Assembly (NCBI GenBank): GCA_965194375.1
Contig: CBDAEL010000003.1
Length of the DNA stretch: 64,000 bases
From: Tabrizicola_A aquatica
Lineage (GTDB): Bacteria; Pseudomonadota; Alphaproteobacteria; Rhodobacterales; Rhodobacteraceae
Direction: 5' to 3' (one strand)
Shown here: positions 8,001 to 17,926 of the stretch, one piece after another
How positions within the stretch are numbered: position 1 is the first letter of the stretch
How the letters are laid out: every line of letters starts with the position of its first letter
Position numbers and translations under genes: made by a program
The notes under the pieces: generated by a model
The model's database searches: none
Seen by the model: only the letters and a program-made list of their open reading frames with translations
Told to the model about the DNA's origin: nothing

Positions 8001-10376
8001 TTAGCCGTTCATCGCCTGCCACACCCGACCGGGCGAGACGGGCATATCGATATGGGCCACCTTATGGCCGCCCGAGTTCAACGCATCCAACACCGCGTTG
8101 ATCACCGCCGGGGGTGAGCCGATGGCACCCGCCTCGCCGCAGCCCTTCACACCCAAGGGGTTGTGGGTGCAGGCCGTCTGGCACGAGTAGTCCACGTTGT
8201 AGAACGGCACATCATCGGCGCGCGGCATGGCGTAATCCATGTACGAACCCGTCAGAAGCTGGCCGTTCTCATCATAGGTCGTGTTTTCCAACAGCGCCTG
8301 ACCGATGCCTTGACCCACACCGCCATGCACCTGACCTTCCACGATCATCGGGTTCATGATGTTGCCAAAATCGTCGGCGCAATGGAACGCCAAGACGTCC
8401 ACTTTGCCGGTGCCCTCATCCACCTCGACCTCGCAGATATAGGCGCCTGCGGGATAGGTGAAGTTGGCCGGGTCGTAGAAGGCAGTTTCCTCCAGCCCCG
8501 GTTCCAGCGTTTCAAGTGGATAGTTGTGCGGGACATAGGCCGAGAAGGCGATCTCGCCAAAGGTCTTGGCCTTGTCGGTGCCCGCCACGCTGAACTTGCC
8601 ATCCTCAAAGGTGATATCCCCTTCAGAGGCTTCCAGCATATGCGCGGCAATCTTCTTGCCCTTGGCGATGATCTTGTCCACCGCCTTGGTCATTGCCACA
8701 CCGCAAACCGCCAAGGAGCGCGAGCCATAAGAGCCCATCCCGAACGGAATCTTCGAGGTGTCACCATGGACAATCTCGACCGAGGCCTCGGGAATGCCAA
8801 GCTTGTCCGCCACGATCTGCGCGAACACCGTCTCATGGCCCTGCCCGTGGCTGTGCGCGCCGACCATCACGCTGATATTGCCGGTCGCATTCACCCGCAC
8901 TGTGGCCGCGTCATACAGACCAACCCGCGCGCCAAGGATGCCGACAAGGTGGCTCGGCGCAATGCCGCAGGCCTCGATCCAAGTCGACAGCCCCATGCCG
9001 CGCAGCTTGCCGCGCGCAGCACTTTCGGCGCGACGCTTGGCAAAGCCCGCCACGTCGGCCATCTGCATCGCACGATCCAAGGTCGCGTGATAGTTGCCGG
9101 TGTCATAAACCAGCGCCACTGGCGTGGTGTAGGGGAACATGTCGGTGGTGATAAAGTTCTTCCGACGCACTTCGAACGGATCAAGACCCAACTCGCGGCA
9201 CATCTTGTCGATCACGCGTTCCAGCGAATAGGTCGCCTCCGGCCGCCCTGCCCCACGATAGGCGTCGACCGGAGCCGTGTTGGTGAACACGGTTTTCACG
9301 TTCACATAGACATGCGGCACCTTGTAGGGGCCGGCCATCAGCGTGCCGTGCAAGAAGGTCGGCGTCACGGTCGCGAAGTTCGACAGATAGGCACCGACGT
9401 TGGCCATGGTCTCGGTCCGGAAGGCAAGGAAATTGCCCTCTTTGTCGCAGGCCAACTCGATCTTCGTCACATGATCGCGGCCATGAGCATCGGACAGGAA
9501 GCTTTCCGAGCGTTCCGCCGTCCAGCGCACCGGACGACCCAATTTCTTGGATGCAGCCAGCACCAAGGCCTCTTCGCCATAGTGATAGATTTTTGAGCCA
9601 AAGCCGCCGCCCACATCAGGCGCGACAACGGTCAGCTTGTTTTCCGGAATCCCCAGAACAAAGGCCGCCACCAAAAGCCGCGTCAGGTGTGGGTTCTGGC
9701 TGGTGGTGGTCAGCTTGTAATCGCCCGTGCCGGGGAAATACTCGCCGATCGAGGCGCGCGGTTCCATCGCGTTCGGTACCAGACGGTTGTTGACCAATTC
9801 CAGCGTCGTGACATGGGGTGCGGCCTTGAAAGCGGCGTCCACGGCGGCGCGGTTGTCTTCGATCCAGCCCCAGTCATAGCACTGGTTGTCCGGAATCTCG
9901 TCATGCACGCGGTTCGACGAATCCGCCAAAGCCTTGGCCATGTCGATGATCGCGGGCAGCTCCTCGATCACGGTATCATCAGCCAGTTGCTGGGCTGCGT
10001 CTTTCGCCTGTTGATAGGTCTCGGCGACCACAGCGGCATAGGCATCGCCCACATGGCGCACTTTGCCATGGGCCAGCACCGGGCGCTTCGGCTCGCGCAT
10101 CGGTTCGCCATTGCGCGACTTGATAAGCCAACCCGCCGGGTTGCCGCCCACGTCCTTGAAATCCTCGCCAGTAAAGACGGCCAGAACGCCCGGCATCGCC
10201 TCGGCCGCCTTGGCGTTGATCGACTTGATCCGGCCATGCGCCACGGTCGAGCGGACAAAGACCGCATAGGTCTGCCCGTGCAGCGCCATGTCGTCGGTGT
10301 AAACCCCGCGACCGGTCAGAAAGCGGATATCCTCGCGGCGCTTTGACGATGCGCCAATTCCATGATCCTTCGGCAT
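8001..10376 (-). CDS. Molybdopterin-binding large subunit, form II CoxL-like
   Basis: A 791-residue molybdenum hydroxylase large subunit. It has an N-terminal a/b hammerhead domain (about 20-140) and the Mo-cofactor domains with VAPDVGGGFGSKIYHYGEE (about 251-269). The active-site loop AYRGAGR is at 372-378. Form I CO dehydrogenases carry AYxCSFR there, with the Cys that bonds copper; this protein has the form II sequence, so CO oxidation cannot be assumed. The Glu of GCGEAGAIGSPP near the C-terminus is the family catalytic Glu. The start is set at MPKDHG because AGGGGGGA lies just before it, although a further ATG overlapping the coxS stop exists. Confidence 0.88.
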   Translation of the reverse strand: MPKDHGIGASSKRREDIRFLTGRGVYTDDMALHGQTYAVFVRSTVAHGRIKSINAKAAEAMPGVLAVFTGEDFKDVGGNPAGWLIKSRNGEPMREPKRPVLAHGKVRHVGDAYAAVVAETYQQAKDAAQQLADDTVIEELPAIIDMAKALADSSNRVHDEIPDNQCYDWGWIEDNRAAVDAAFKAAPHVTTLELVNNRLVPNAMEPRASIGEYFPGTGDYKLTTTSQNPHLTRLLVAAFVLGIPENKLTVVAPDVGGGFGSKIYHYGEEALVLAASKKLGRPVRWTAERSESFLSDAHGRDHVTKIELACDKEGNFLAFRTETMANVGAYLSNFATVTPTFLHGTLMAGPYKVPHVYVNVKTVFTNTAPVDAYRGAGRPEATYSLERVIDKMCRELGLDPFEVRRKNFITTDMFPYTTPVALVYDTGNYHATLDRAMQMADVAGFAKRRAESAARGKLRGMGLSTWIEACGIAPSHLVGILGARVGLYDAATVRVNATGNISVMVGAHSHGQGHETVFAQIVADKLGIPEASVEIVHGDTSKIPFGMGSYGSRSLAVCGVAMTKAVDKIIAKGKKIAAHMLEASEGDITFEDGKFSVAGTDKAKTFGEIAFSAYVPHNYPLETLEPGLEETAFYDPANFTYPAGAYICEVEVDEGTGKVDVLAFHCADDFGNIMNPMIVEGQVHGGVGQGIGQALLENTTYDENGQLLTGSYMDYAMPRADDVPFYNVDYSCQTACTHNPLGVKGCGEAGAIGSPPAVINAVLDALNSGGHKVAHIDMPVSPGRVWQAMNG

Positions 10377-10387
10377 CTGATCCCCCC

Positions 10388-10864
<477 letters not shown>

Positions 10865-10923
10865 GGATTTCCTCCCTTGGACAGTCCTGGGTACGTCTTT
10901 TCAGTCTTTGTTACGTCTTGAGC

Positions 10924-11457
10924 TCAGGCGCCGATCATGCGCTTGAACCAGCCCTTCTTCGGGGCTTCTTCGCTGCCTTCGGCAATGGCCTCGGCCTCAT
11001 CAGACCCCTCCTCCGGGGCCTCCAACGCGTCTTGAAAGCGGGTGAAGAACTCATCCGCCATCTTCTTGGCAAAGCCGTCGATCAAGCGGCTGCCCAATTG
11101 GGCAATCTTGCCACCGACCGAGGCATCAACCGTGTAGGACAATTCGGTCCCCTCAGGCACCGCGACCATCGTCACTTTGGCCCCGCCCTTGGCATGGCCC
11201 GCCGCCCCGCCCTTGCCTTCGCCCGAAATTGTCACGGCGCGGCCCGGATCGATATCCGACAGCTTAACCACCCCTGTAAAGGTGGCGCTGACCGGGCCGA
11301 CCTTTTGCTTCACCGTGGCCTCAAATCCCTCTTCGACCGAGCCAGTCATGCTTTGGCAGCCCGGCACGCATTGCATCAAAACTTCAGGATTCAAGATCGC
11401 GGCCCAAACGGTTTCTGGGCTGGCCTTGATGGTTTTCACATCGGACAGTTGCATCAC
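10924..11457 (-). CDS. CoxG-like SRPBCC protein
   Basis: A 177-residue SRPBCC-fold protein of the CoxG family, with the characteristic start MMQLSDVKTIKASPETVW, then the CVPGCQSM region and a predicted lipid/hydrophobic-ligand pocket over about 1-145. An acidic, low-complexity segment rich in Glu and Ala follows. In carboxydotrophs CoxG helps attach CODH to the membrane. It lies 59 bases upstream of coxS on the same strand and is probably co-transcribed, so this dehydrogenase is likely membrane-associated. The direct substrate remains unknown. Confidence 0.85.
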   Translation of the reverse strand: MMQLSDVKTIKASPETVWAAILNPEVLMQCVPGCQSMTGSVEEGFEATVKQKVGPVSATFTGVVKLSDIDPGRAVTISGEGKGGAAGHAKGGAKVTMVAVPEGTELSYTVDASVGGKIAQLGSRLIDGFAKKMADEFFTRFQDALEAPEEGSDEAEAIAEGSEEAPKKGWFKRMIGA

Positions 11458-11505
11458 GAAAACTCCTCACTCGGCCGACAGCCTAAGGGGACCCGCCACG
11501 CGGCG

Positions 11506-13713
11506 CTATGGTTCCTTGGTCGTAGTCGCGGCCAGAAAGGCGTAAATCGCCTCGGGCTGTACCGGCTTAATCAACAGCCCCAACCCCGCTGCGGTTGCGG
11601 CCTCACGCAGACCCTCGCCCCGATCAGCCGAGAGCAGGCGCGCCGGCAAGTCGGGGGCACGGGCGCGCAGGGCGACCAGCGTTTCAAGCCCGCTCATCCC
11701 CGTTCCCAATTGCTGATCGGCAATCAGCGCATCGGGCAGGATGCCCAGATCTTCGATCAACGCCAAAGCCTCTTCGCCGCTGGACGCTTCGATCACCGCG
11801 ACGCCCCATTTTTCCAAGAAAAGGACCATAGCGCGGCGCAGTTCCGCGTCATTTTCCACCAACAGCACAATCCGCCCTTCCACCGACCGGCCCGGCAGCG
11901 CGGCAAAGGCGGGACGCTCCTCGGGCACCATGCCATCGGCCAAGGGCACCTGCAGCATAAACACCGTGCCGCGACCTTGCCGTGACGACAGGCCCAAAGG
12001 GTGGCCCAGCAAAGCTGCCGCGCGGTCCACAATGGCCAAGCCCAGCCCCAACCCTTCCGAGGCGCTGGCCCGCCCGGCGATGCGATGGAACTCTTTGAAG
12101 ATGTTTTCTTGCTCGGCCTCGGCAATCCCCGGGCCGGTGTCCCAGACCTCCAGCCGCAGCATCCCCCCGCGCACCCGCGCGGCCACCAGAACCCGCCCGG
12201 TTTCGGTGTAGCGGATCGCATTGCCGATCAGATTTTGCAGAATGCGCCGCAGATATCCGGGGTCGGACAGCACCACCGCCTCACAGGGGCGCACCGTCAA
12301 TCTCAGCCCCTTGGCCGCCGCCAAAGGCTGAAACTCATCGGCCAATTGCACCAAAAGCCGCCCCATCCGGATCGGCGCCACGGTTACCGCTGCCTTGCCG
12401 CTTTCCAGCCGCGAGATATCCAAAAGGGCCGCCAGAATGCCCTCAACCGAGACCAGCGCATTTTGCGCCTTGCCCACCGCCTCGACCACCGGCGCGGGCA
12501 GATCGGTTTCGGGCACGGATGACAAAAACAGCTTGGCCGCCGAGAGGGGCTGCAACAGATCATGGCTCGCCGCCGCCACAAAGCGCGAGCGTGAGGCATT
12601 GGCCCGTTCAGCCTGCGCCAGCGCGTCCTCAAGATCGAGCGTGCGTTCGACCACGCGGGCCTCAAGTGTTTCCTTGGCGCGCGCCATATCCTCGACCGCC
12701 CGGCGCTCGGCGGTGACATCGGTAAAGCTGAACAAGAACCCCTTGTCCGGCATTTCCTGCGCAAAGACATCCAGGATCAGCCCCGGATCGCGGCGCAGCT
12801 CGAACGTCACCGGCGGTCGCCCGCCCCGGCCATCCACCCAAGCGCCCAGCCGATCCGCCGTCATCCCCTCACCAAAGCGGAACTGCCGCGCGAGCCCATC
12901 AAAGAGCGCGCCAAACTCAGCCCCCACCCGCATCCGCACCATCGGCAGCGCAAGCAAAACCCCAAGCCGCGCATTCCATCCGACCAACCGCTGCCCGGCG
13001 TCAAAAATCGCCACCCCTTGGTTGATATGGTCCAAAGTGGCGCGCACCAGCCGTTCCTGATCGTCCAACAGGCGGCCCAACTCTTGCCGCTCAAACCGGA
13101 TGAGGTCGGTCACATCGGTCTGCAAAACCACGGTGCCGCCGTCATTGGTGCGATGCTCGGACACCTGCACCCAATGGTCCCAGCGCATGCGGACATTGAA
13201 GATCACATGCTGATCCATATGCCGCCGCCGCCGCTGCACGACCCAGCTTTCCGCCGTCTCGCCCTCGGGCAGTTCCAGATCCTGCGACTGGCTGACCAGA
13301 TCGACATAGGCGGCAAAGGTCAGCCCCGGCTGCAAGGCTGGGCGCACATCGGTCAAATGCACGCAAAACCGGCTGTTGCACATGACCAAGACATCATCGG
13401 GGCCAAAAAGCGCGAACCCCTCCTGCACCGTCTCAATCGCATCGGCGAGGTTTTGGCGCGCGCGTTCGGTCTCGCGATTGGCATCCTCCAGCGCGGCATT
13501 GGAGGCGTTCAGCAAATCCAGCGCGCGTTCCAATTCGCGCGTGCGCTCGCGCACCTGATCTTCCAGCATGGCCGCGCGCTGAAACTGGGCATAGGCCGCG
13601 CCGCCATCATCGGCAATCTGCTCCACCCGGCGCATTAAGACCTTGGAGATCGCCAACAGCTTTTCAATTTGGCGGGCCGGTGGATCGGCGGGGTTTACAA
13701 GCGTGTCGGTCAC
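11506..13713 (-). CDS. Soluble PAS hybrid histidine kinase with receiver domain (NahK/ErcS'-like)
   Basis: A 735-residue hybrid sensor kinase with no membrane segment. An N-terminal coiled coil (about 15-95) is followed by two PAS-like domains (about 90-205 and 222-335), a second coiled coil, the phospho-accepting His384 in AAASHDLLQPL, an ATPase domain (NLIGNAIRYTE, DTGPGI, GLGLGLAI) and a C-terminal receiver with phospho-Asp666. The receiver suggests phosphorelay. The GTG start overlaps the stop of the FIST gene as GTGA, so the two are coupled. Pairing with a FIST protein is the arrangement of NosP and its kinase NahK in Pseudomonas, where haem-bound NO inhibits the kinase. Confidence 0.85.
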   Translation of the reverse strand: MTDTLVNPADPPARQIEKLLAISKVLMRRVEQIADDGGAAYAQFQRAAMLEDQVRERTRELERALDLLNASNAALEDANRETERARQNLADAIETVQEGFALFGPDDVLVMCNSRFCVHLTDVRPALQPGLTFAAYVDLVSQSQDLELPEGETAESWVVQRRRRHMDQHVIFNVRMRWDHWVQVSEHRTNDGGTVVLQTDVTDLIRFERQELGRLLDDQERLVRATLDHINQGVAIFDAGQRLVGWNARLGVLLALPMVRMRVGAEFGALFDGLARQFRFGEGMTADRLGAWVDGRGGRPPVTFELRRDPGLILDVFAQEMPDKGFLFSFTDVTAERRAVEDMARAKETLEARVVERTLDLEDALAQAERANASRSRFVAAASHDLLQPLSAAKLFLSSVPETDLPAPVVEAVGKAQNALVSVEGILAALLDISRLESGKAAVTVAPIRMGRLLVQLADEFQPLAAAKGLRLTVRPCEAVVLSDPGYLRRILQNLIGNAIRYTETGRVLVAARVRGGMLRLEVWDTGPGIAEAEQENIFKEFHRIAGRASASEGLGLGLAIVDRAAALLGHPLGLSSRQGRGTVFMLQVPLADGMVPEERPAFAALPGRSVEGRIVLLVENDAELRRAMVLFLEKWGVAVIEASSGEEALALIEDLGILPDALIADQQLGTGMSGLETLVALRARAPDLPARLLSADRGEGLREAATAAGLGLLIKPVQPEAIYAFLAATTTKEP

Positions 13714-14852
13714 AAGCCGCCCCCGTCAACTGCGTCCGGCGGATAAAGCGCCACGCCGGTCATGGTTTGGTTGACATGCATCGAATTGACCTGCTCGCCA
13801 TAGGTGGAAAACCCCACCACGCCATGGGCGCTCAACACCGCCGAAATCTCGCCGGTCATCTGCTTTTCCAAGGCTTCCATACGCCGCAAAATGCAGTCGC
13901 AAGCCAAAATCGCCGGGGCCGCCCCCTGCCCCCGCAAATCGGCCAAGGCCCGCGACAGATGGGCAGCCATGTCCTGCGGTTCGGCCAAGGTCAGCACAAC
14001 CCCCTCATCTATGGCTGAGAAAAAGATCAGATCGCCGTTGGCATCCACCTGTTGGATGGCGCGCACGTGATGCGCGCCGCCAATGCGCACGACAACCGGA
14101 TGGGCGGCAAAGGTGAACGTCGTCAGTTGCGCCGGGTCCTTGCCCAGAATGCGCGCATATTCCCGCGCGGCAGGTTCGGCGTTGATCCCGCGCACAATGC
14201 GGCGCGCAGGGTCGGCTTCGGTCACCACCATGCGTGCCTCGGTCGGGCGCAGATGGTCTAGGCTGAACACCTTCACCCGCGCCGCCGTCCGCACCAGCGT
14301 GACGACAGCGGCATTTTGCAAGAACCGCCCCTCATGCAGCACAAAGGTCGCGCCAAACCGCGTGCCATCCCCTGCCGAGCCGCCAAACAAGGGCACCGGC
14401 CCCAAACCCCGCGCCAAGGTCGAGGCCAGCTCATCCTCGCGCACCGAGAGCCCGTCCACCATGAGAAAGGCAAACTCGCCCTCCCATGCGGGCCGTGCCC
14501 GCGCCATGGCTTGGCGGTCGCGGATCAACTGGCCAATCAGCGCCTGCGCCTCAATCCGCCCCAGATCGGCGATCAAGAGGGTCGAGACCATGAACAAGCC
14601 CTGCGGCAAGCCCACGGCGACAATCTCGCCCTCGGCATAGCCTGCTCCGGTGATTTCCCCCGCCGTGGTGCAGCCAATCACCGGCACCGCGCCAAAGGCA
14701 GCCGTTACCTCGGTGGCCAAGGCCGCAAGATCGGTTTCGGGCGAGACAAACAGCAAGACCGCCGCAAAGGGCCCCGCCCCCAGCGCCTGTGCCAAAGCAG
14801 CCGCCCGCCCCGGCCCCCATGCGGGCACCGAAACGCGCGGCATCAGCGCCAT
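13710..14852 (-). CDS. FIST-domain sensor protein (NosP-like)
   Basis: About 380 residues comprising FIST-N (VIGCTTAGEITGAGYAEG near 58-75, LFGGSAGDGTRF near 155-166) and FIST-C (SAIDEGVVLTLA near 279-290, ACDCILRR near 317-324). FIST proteins are cytoplasmic ligand sensors; the NosP branch binds haem and senses NO. Candidate haem-ligand histidines sit at 251, 261 and 262 in HPVVVRIGGAHH, but the ligand cannot be assigned by eye. The start is uncertain: the ATG at 14852 is used, while a TTG at 14927 gives 25 more residues. It sits between a LuxR-type regulator and a hybrid kinase, all on one strand. Confidence 0.8.
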   Translation of the reverse strand: MALMPRVSVPAWGPGRAAALAQALGAGPFAAVLLFVSPETDLAALATEVTAAFGAVPVIGCTTAGEITGAGYAEGEIVAVGLPQGLFMVSTLLIADLGRIEAQALIGQLIRDRQAMARARPAWEGEFAFLMVDGLSVREDELASTLARGLGPVPLFGGSAGDGTRFGATFVLHEGRFLQNAAVVTLVRTAARVKVFSLDHLRPTEARMVVTEADPARRIVRGINAEPAAREYARILGKDPAQLTTFTFAAHPVVVRIGGAHHVRAIQQVDANGDLIFFSAIDEGVVLTLAEPQDMAAHLSRALADLRGQGAAPAILACDCILRRMEALEKQMTGEISAVLSAHGVVGFSTYGEQVNSMHVNQTMTGVALYPPDAVDGGGL

Positions 14853-14951
14853 GATCTGCCCGCAGTCCTCCACCAAAGACCCTCCCAAGCCTGCCGAAAG
14901 GTTGGGCGATCCACCGCCCCCGCGCAAGGGGTCTTGGACGCAGCGAAGGCC

Positions 14952-15632
14952 TTAGCCTTCCGGCACCATGGCCGAAAACCGCGCCTCTTTCGCCATCAAG
15001 ACTGCCTGCGTTCGGCTCAGAACCCCAAGCTTGCGCATAATCGCCGTGACATGCGCCTTGACCGTGGTTTCCGCAATATTGAGCTCATAGGCGATTTGTT
15101 TGTTCAGCTTGCCCTCGCAGATCAGCTGCAAAATGCGCGCCTGCTGGCGGGTGAGAAGCCCCAATCGCGCAATCGCCTCTTCGCTGGCGCTGGTGCCGCC
15201 TTCGGCCTGCACCCCATCGGGCAGATAGGTCCGCCCCGCGCGCACCGCATCTAAAGCGGCGCGGTAGGTGTCGCGGTGGGCGTGCTTGGGCACAAACCCC
15301 GCCGCCCCCGCCCGCACTGCCGCCCGCATGATGCGCGGATCAGCCAAGGAGGACACCACCAACACCGGCACATCCGGCACCACCAGACGTAGCCGCACCA
15401 GCCCGTCCAGCCCATCGACATCCGGCAGGTTCAGATCCAACAGCACCAGATCGGGCCGTGGCCCCCGGTCGAGCCGCGCCGTCGCCTCCTCCAAAGACCC
15501 CGCCGTTTCCACCACGGGCAGCCCCGCCACCATCTTCAGCGTCATCGACAGAGCATCACAAAACAAAGGATGGTCATCGACAATCAGCGCCCGTTGCGGC
15601 GCAGGGCGCAAAGAAGGGTCGGTCTGGGTCAT
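14952..15632 (-). CDS. NarL/LuxR-type response regulator
   Basis: A 226-residue two-component regulator. The receiver domain spans residues 12-125 with Asp19/Asp20, phospho-Asp66 in LVLLDLNLP and Lys115 in FVPKHAH. The LuxR-type HTH covers roughly 155-212 (LTRQQARILQLICEG, IAETTVKAHVTAIMRKL). It is the first gene of the FIST-kinase unit, 99 bases ahead of the FIST start, and is the likely phosphotransfer target of the hybrid kinase. In Pseudomonas the NosP/NahK neighbourhood also carries such a regulator (ErbR). Possible targets include the cox genes downstream, but no binding site could be identified. Confidence 0.88.
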   Translation of the reverse strand: MTQTDPSLRPAPQRALIVDDHPLFCDALSMTLKMVAGLPVVETAGSLEEATARLDRGPRPDLVLLDLNLPDVDGLDGLVRLRLVVPDVPVLVVSSLADPRIMRAAVRAGAAGFVPKHAHRDTYRAALDAVRAGRTYLPDGVQAEGGTSASEEAIARLGLLTRQQARILQLICEGKLNKQIAYELNIAETTVKAHVTAIMRKLGVLSRTQAVLMAKEARFSAMVPEG

Positions 15633-15800
15633 CGGCTTGCCTCGCAGTTCATGAGACCAAGCCTATCACCCGTTGCCCCGCTCTGGCCAGCACGGCCAAA
15701 GTCGCAACTCCGCCGATCCGACGCAGGCGAAGTGCCTGCCCCCTTTCCACCTGCGCTTTGGCCCGTTATGACCCTGCGACCCAACCTTCCCGAGGCCCCC

Positions 15801-16259
15801 ATGCTGACCCGCCGCACTGCTCTTCTTCTGTCGCTCACCGCTTTGGCCGCCTGTGGCACCCGGCCTGAGCCTGAGGTGTCGCATGCCGCGCTGCATCCCG
15901 GCGAAACCCCAGAGTTGCGCGCGCTCATCCGCAAATGGGCCGCGACCTATGAGATTCCCGAAAGCCTGCTGCATCGCCAGATTCAGCGCGAAAGTGGCTA
16001 TAACCCGGCTGCACGCAACGGGCCTTACTACGGTCTGATGCAAATCCTGCCGCAGACCGCCCATGGCATGGGCTATCGCGGCACGCCTGCCGGGCTGTTG
16101 GACCCCGACACCAATCTGGAGTTTGGCGCAAAATACCTGCGCGGCGCGTGGCTCGTGTCTGGCGGCAACGAGGATAAGGCGATGAAGTGGTACGCGAAAG
16201 GCTACTATTACGAGGCCAAGCGCCTCGGCCTCTTGCGCGAAACCGGGCTGATCAGCTGA
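15801..16259 (+). CDS. Lytic transglycosylase, lipoprotein
   Basis: A 152-residue SLT-type murein transglycosylase with a lipoprotein signal peptide (lipobox LAAC, Cys18). The catalytic Glu64 is in IQRESGYNP, followed by the family signatures GLMQILPQTA and NLEFGAKYL. It would act from the outer-membrane inner face on periplasmic glycan strands. The start is placed at MLTRRTALLL because this gives a clean signal peptide; upstream in-frame sequence is not protein-like and overlaps the divergent regulator's promoter region. It is a small single-domain member of the family. Confidence 0.87.
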   Translation: MLTRRTALLLSLTALAACGTRPEPEVSHAALHPGETPELRALIRKWAATYEIPESLLHRQIQRESGYNPAARNGPYYGLMQILPQTAHGMGYRGTPAGLLDPDTNLEFGAKYLRGAWLVSGGNEDKAMKWYAKGYYYEAKRLGLLRETGLIS

Positions 16260-16331
16260 TCGACACACCGCCGCAGGATCCGCGGCGTGCGCGACCAAAG
16301 TTCCGCAAGTCCCTGATCTATGAAGAAAAAC

Positions 16332-16359
16332 GGGATGCATCCAAAAATGGACGCATCCC
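16332..16359. terminator. Bidirectional Rho-independent terminator
   Basis: A GGGATGC / GCATCCC stem with one bulge and an inner TCC/GGA extension around an A-rich loop. It has T-rich tracts on both outward sides (TTTTCTC on plus, GTTTTTCTTC on minus). It lies between the convergent transglycosylase and MttB genes and can serve both. Confidence 0.8.
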
Positions 16360-16366
16360 TTTTCTC

Positions 16367-17899
16367 TCAATACCAAGCGTCCGCCATACCGGTCTTGCGG
16401 CCTTCGATAAAGTCACGCAGCCCCTCGCGGATGCCCTCATCCAAAGCCGGGGCCTGATATTCGGCCAGCCGCTTTTTCCAAAGCGCATTGGCCCGCGTCG
16501 CCGCATCAGTTGATCCGGCAGCTTCCCACTTTTCAAAAGGCTCGTTGTCCGACAACTCGCTGTCCCAAAACGCGGTCTCATAATGCGCCATGGTGTGCGA
16601 ACAGCCAAAGAAATGGTTGCCCGGCCCCACTTCGGCAAAGGCATCGACGGCCAGCTGATCGTCGTCGATCTTGATCCCATCCAGATAGGAATGCAGCGCC
16701 CCACACAGATCAGCATCCAGCATGAACTTCTCGTAAGACATGCTCAAAAGCCCATCCAAGAAGCCCGCCGAATGCAGGATGAAATTCGCCCCGCAATGAA
16801 TGGCGGACAGCATCGACATGGTGCCTTCCATCATCGCCTGGGCGTCGGGCAGCTTTGAGGTCGTGAAATTGCCCGAGCAGCGCAGCGGCAAGTTCAAGCG
16901 CCGCGCCAGCTGGCCAATCACCATCGAGCCAATCGCAGGCTCCGGCGTGCCGAAGGTCGGGCTGCCCGACCGCAAGGACATCGAGGACAGGAAGTTGCCA
17001 AAGATCACCGGCGCGCCCTTGCGCTCCAACTGGGTCAGCGCACAGCCCGCCATGGTTTCCGCCAAAGACTGCGCGATTGCGCCCGCATTGGTCACCGGCC
17101 CCATCGCCCCGCCCAAGATAAACGGCACGATCACCGCAGCCTGATTGGCCCGCGCATAGGCCCGCAGCGATTTGGTCATGGTGCCGTCCCACACAAGCGG
17201 TGAGTTAACGTTCACATTGCCAAGGATCACGCAGTTCTGGTCGACGAAATCGCGGCCAAAAAGGATACGGCACATCTCAATGCTGTCTTCTGACCGTTCT
17301 TCCGCGGTGACCGACCCCATGAAGGGCCGATCGGAATACTCGATATGGGCCATCACCATATCCAGATGCCGCTTGTTCACCGGAATATCGGTCGGCTCAC
17401 AAATCGTGCCGCCTGAATGGTGGAAATTCGGAGAGGATTGCGCCAGCTTGATGAAATTCTGGAAATCGTCCAGCGTGCCAAAGCGCCGACCCCGGTCCAG
17501 ATCCATCACGAAGGGGCTGCCATAGGCTGGCGAGAAGACCACGTTCTTGCCGCCAATCCGCACCGAATTGGCCGGGTTGCGGGCGTGTTGGGTAAACTCT
17601 GCCGGGGCCGAGCGCAGGATCTCGCGCAGCATGCCCGGCTCAAACTTGACCAAAAGCCCATCCACCTTGGCCCCGGCCTTGCGCCACATCTCCAGCACTT
17701 CGGGGTCATCGCGGAACTCGATGCCGGTCTCAGCCAAAATCCGGTCAGCCGCCGCTTCGACCCGGATCAAGTTCTCCTCAGACAGCACGTCATAGGTCGG
17801 GATATTGCGCTGGATATAGGGCCGCCCCACGCCGGCACCCTTTTGCGCGCGCTCTGCCTGCCGCGCCTGCCGCCCTGATCTTGCCCGCGTCTCGCTCAT
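16367..17899 (-). CDS. MttB-family (trimethylamine/betaine-type) methyltransferase
   Basis: A 510-residue member of the trimethylamine methyltransferase superfamily. These proteins move a methyl group from a quaternary or tertiary amine to a corrinoid protein. No in-frame amber codon is present, so this is a non-pyrrolysine homologue, a group that includes glycine betaine-specific MtgB-type enzymes. The substrate cannot be read from the sequence. The ATG giving MSETRARSGR is chosen because GGAGA precedes it. No corrinoid protein or MtbA-type partner is adjacent. A perfect palindrome, GACACATGTGTC (17915-17926), sits just upstream and may be an operator. Confidence 0.85.
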   Translation of the reverse strand: MSETRARSGRQARQAERAQKGAGVGRPYIQRNIPTYDVLSEENLIRVEAAADRILAETGIEFRDDPEVLEMWRKAGAKVDGLLVKFEPGMLREILRSAPAEFTQHARNPANSVRIGGKNVVFSPAYGSPFVMDLDRGRRFGTLDDFQNFIKLAQSSPNFHHSGGTICEPTDIPVNKRHLDMVMAHIEYSDRPFMGSVTAEERSEDSIEMCRILFGRDFVDQNCVILGNVNVNSPLVWDGTMTKSLRAYARANQAAVIVPFILGGAMGPVTNAGAIAQSLAETMAGCALTQLERKGAPVIFGNFLSSMSLRSGSPTFGTPEPAIGSMVIGQLARRLNLPLRCSGNFTTSKLPDAQAMMEGTMSMLSAIHCGANFILHSAGFLDGLLSMSYEKFMLDADLCGALHSYLDGIKIDDDQLAVDAFAEVGPGNHFFGCSHTMAHYETAFWDSELSDNEPFEKWEAAGSTDAATRANALWKKRLAEYQAPALDEGIREGLRDFIEGRKTGMADAWY

Positions 17900-17914
17900 G
17901 CCCGTCTCCTTCTC

Positions 17915-17926
17915 GACACATGTGTC
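17915..17926. promoter_or_regulatory. Candidate operator palindrome upstream of the MttB gene
   Basis: GACACATGTGTC is a perfect 12-bp palindrome, 15 bases before the chosen ATG and overlapping a TTGACA on the minus strand. A second inverted repeat with the same half-site, CGACA-N7-TGTCG, is at 17965-17981. Shared GACA/TGTC arms suggest a dimeric repressor; the regulator is unknown. Confidence 0.45.

Noticed and set aside
8163..9596. Long plus-strand open frame opposite coxL
   Set aside because: Antisense shadow of a strongly coding gene in high-GC DNA; no family motif, and it contradicts CoxL signatures on the other strand.
16367..17899. Possible pyrrolysine-containing methyltransferase
   Set aside because: The frame has no internal amber codon; it is a non-pyrrolysine MttB homologue.
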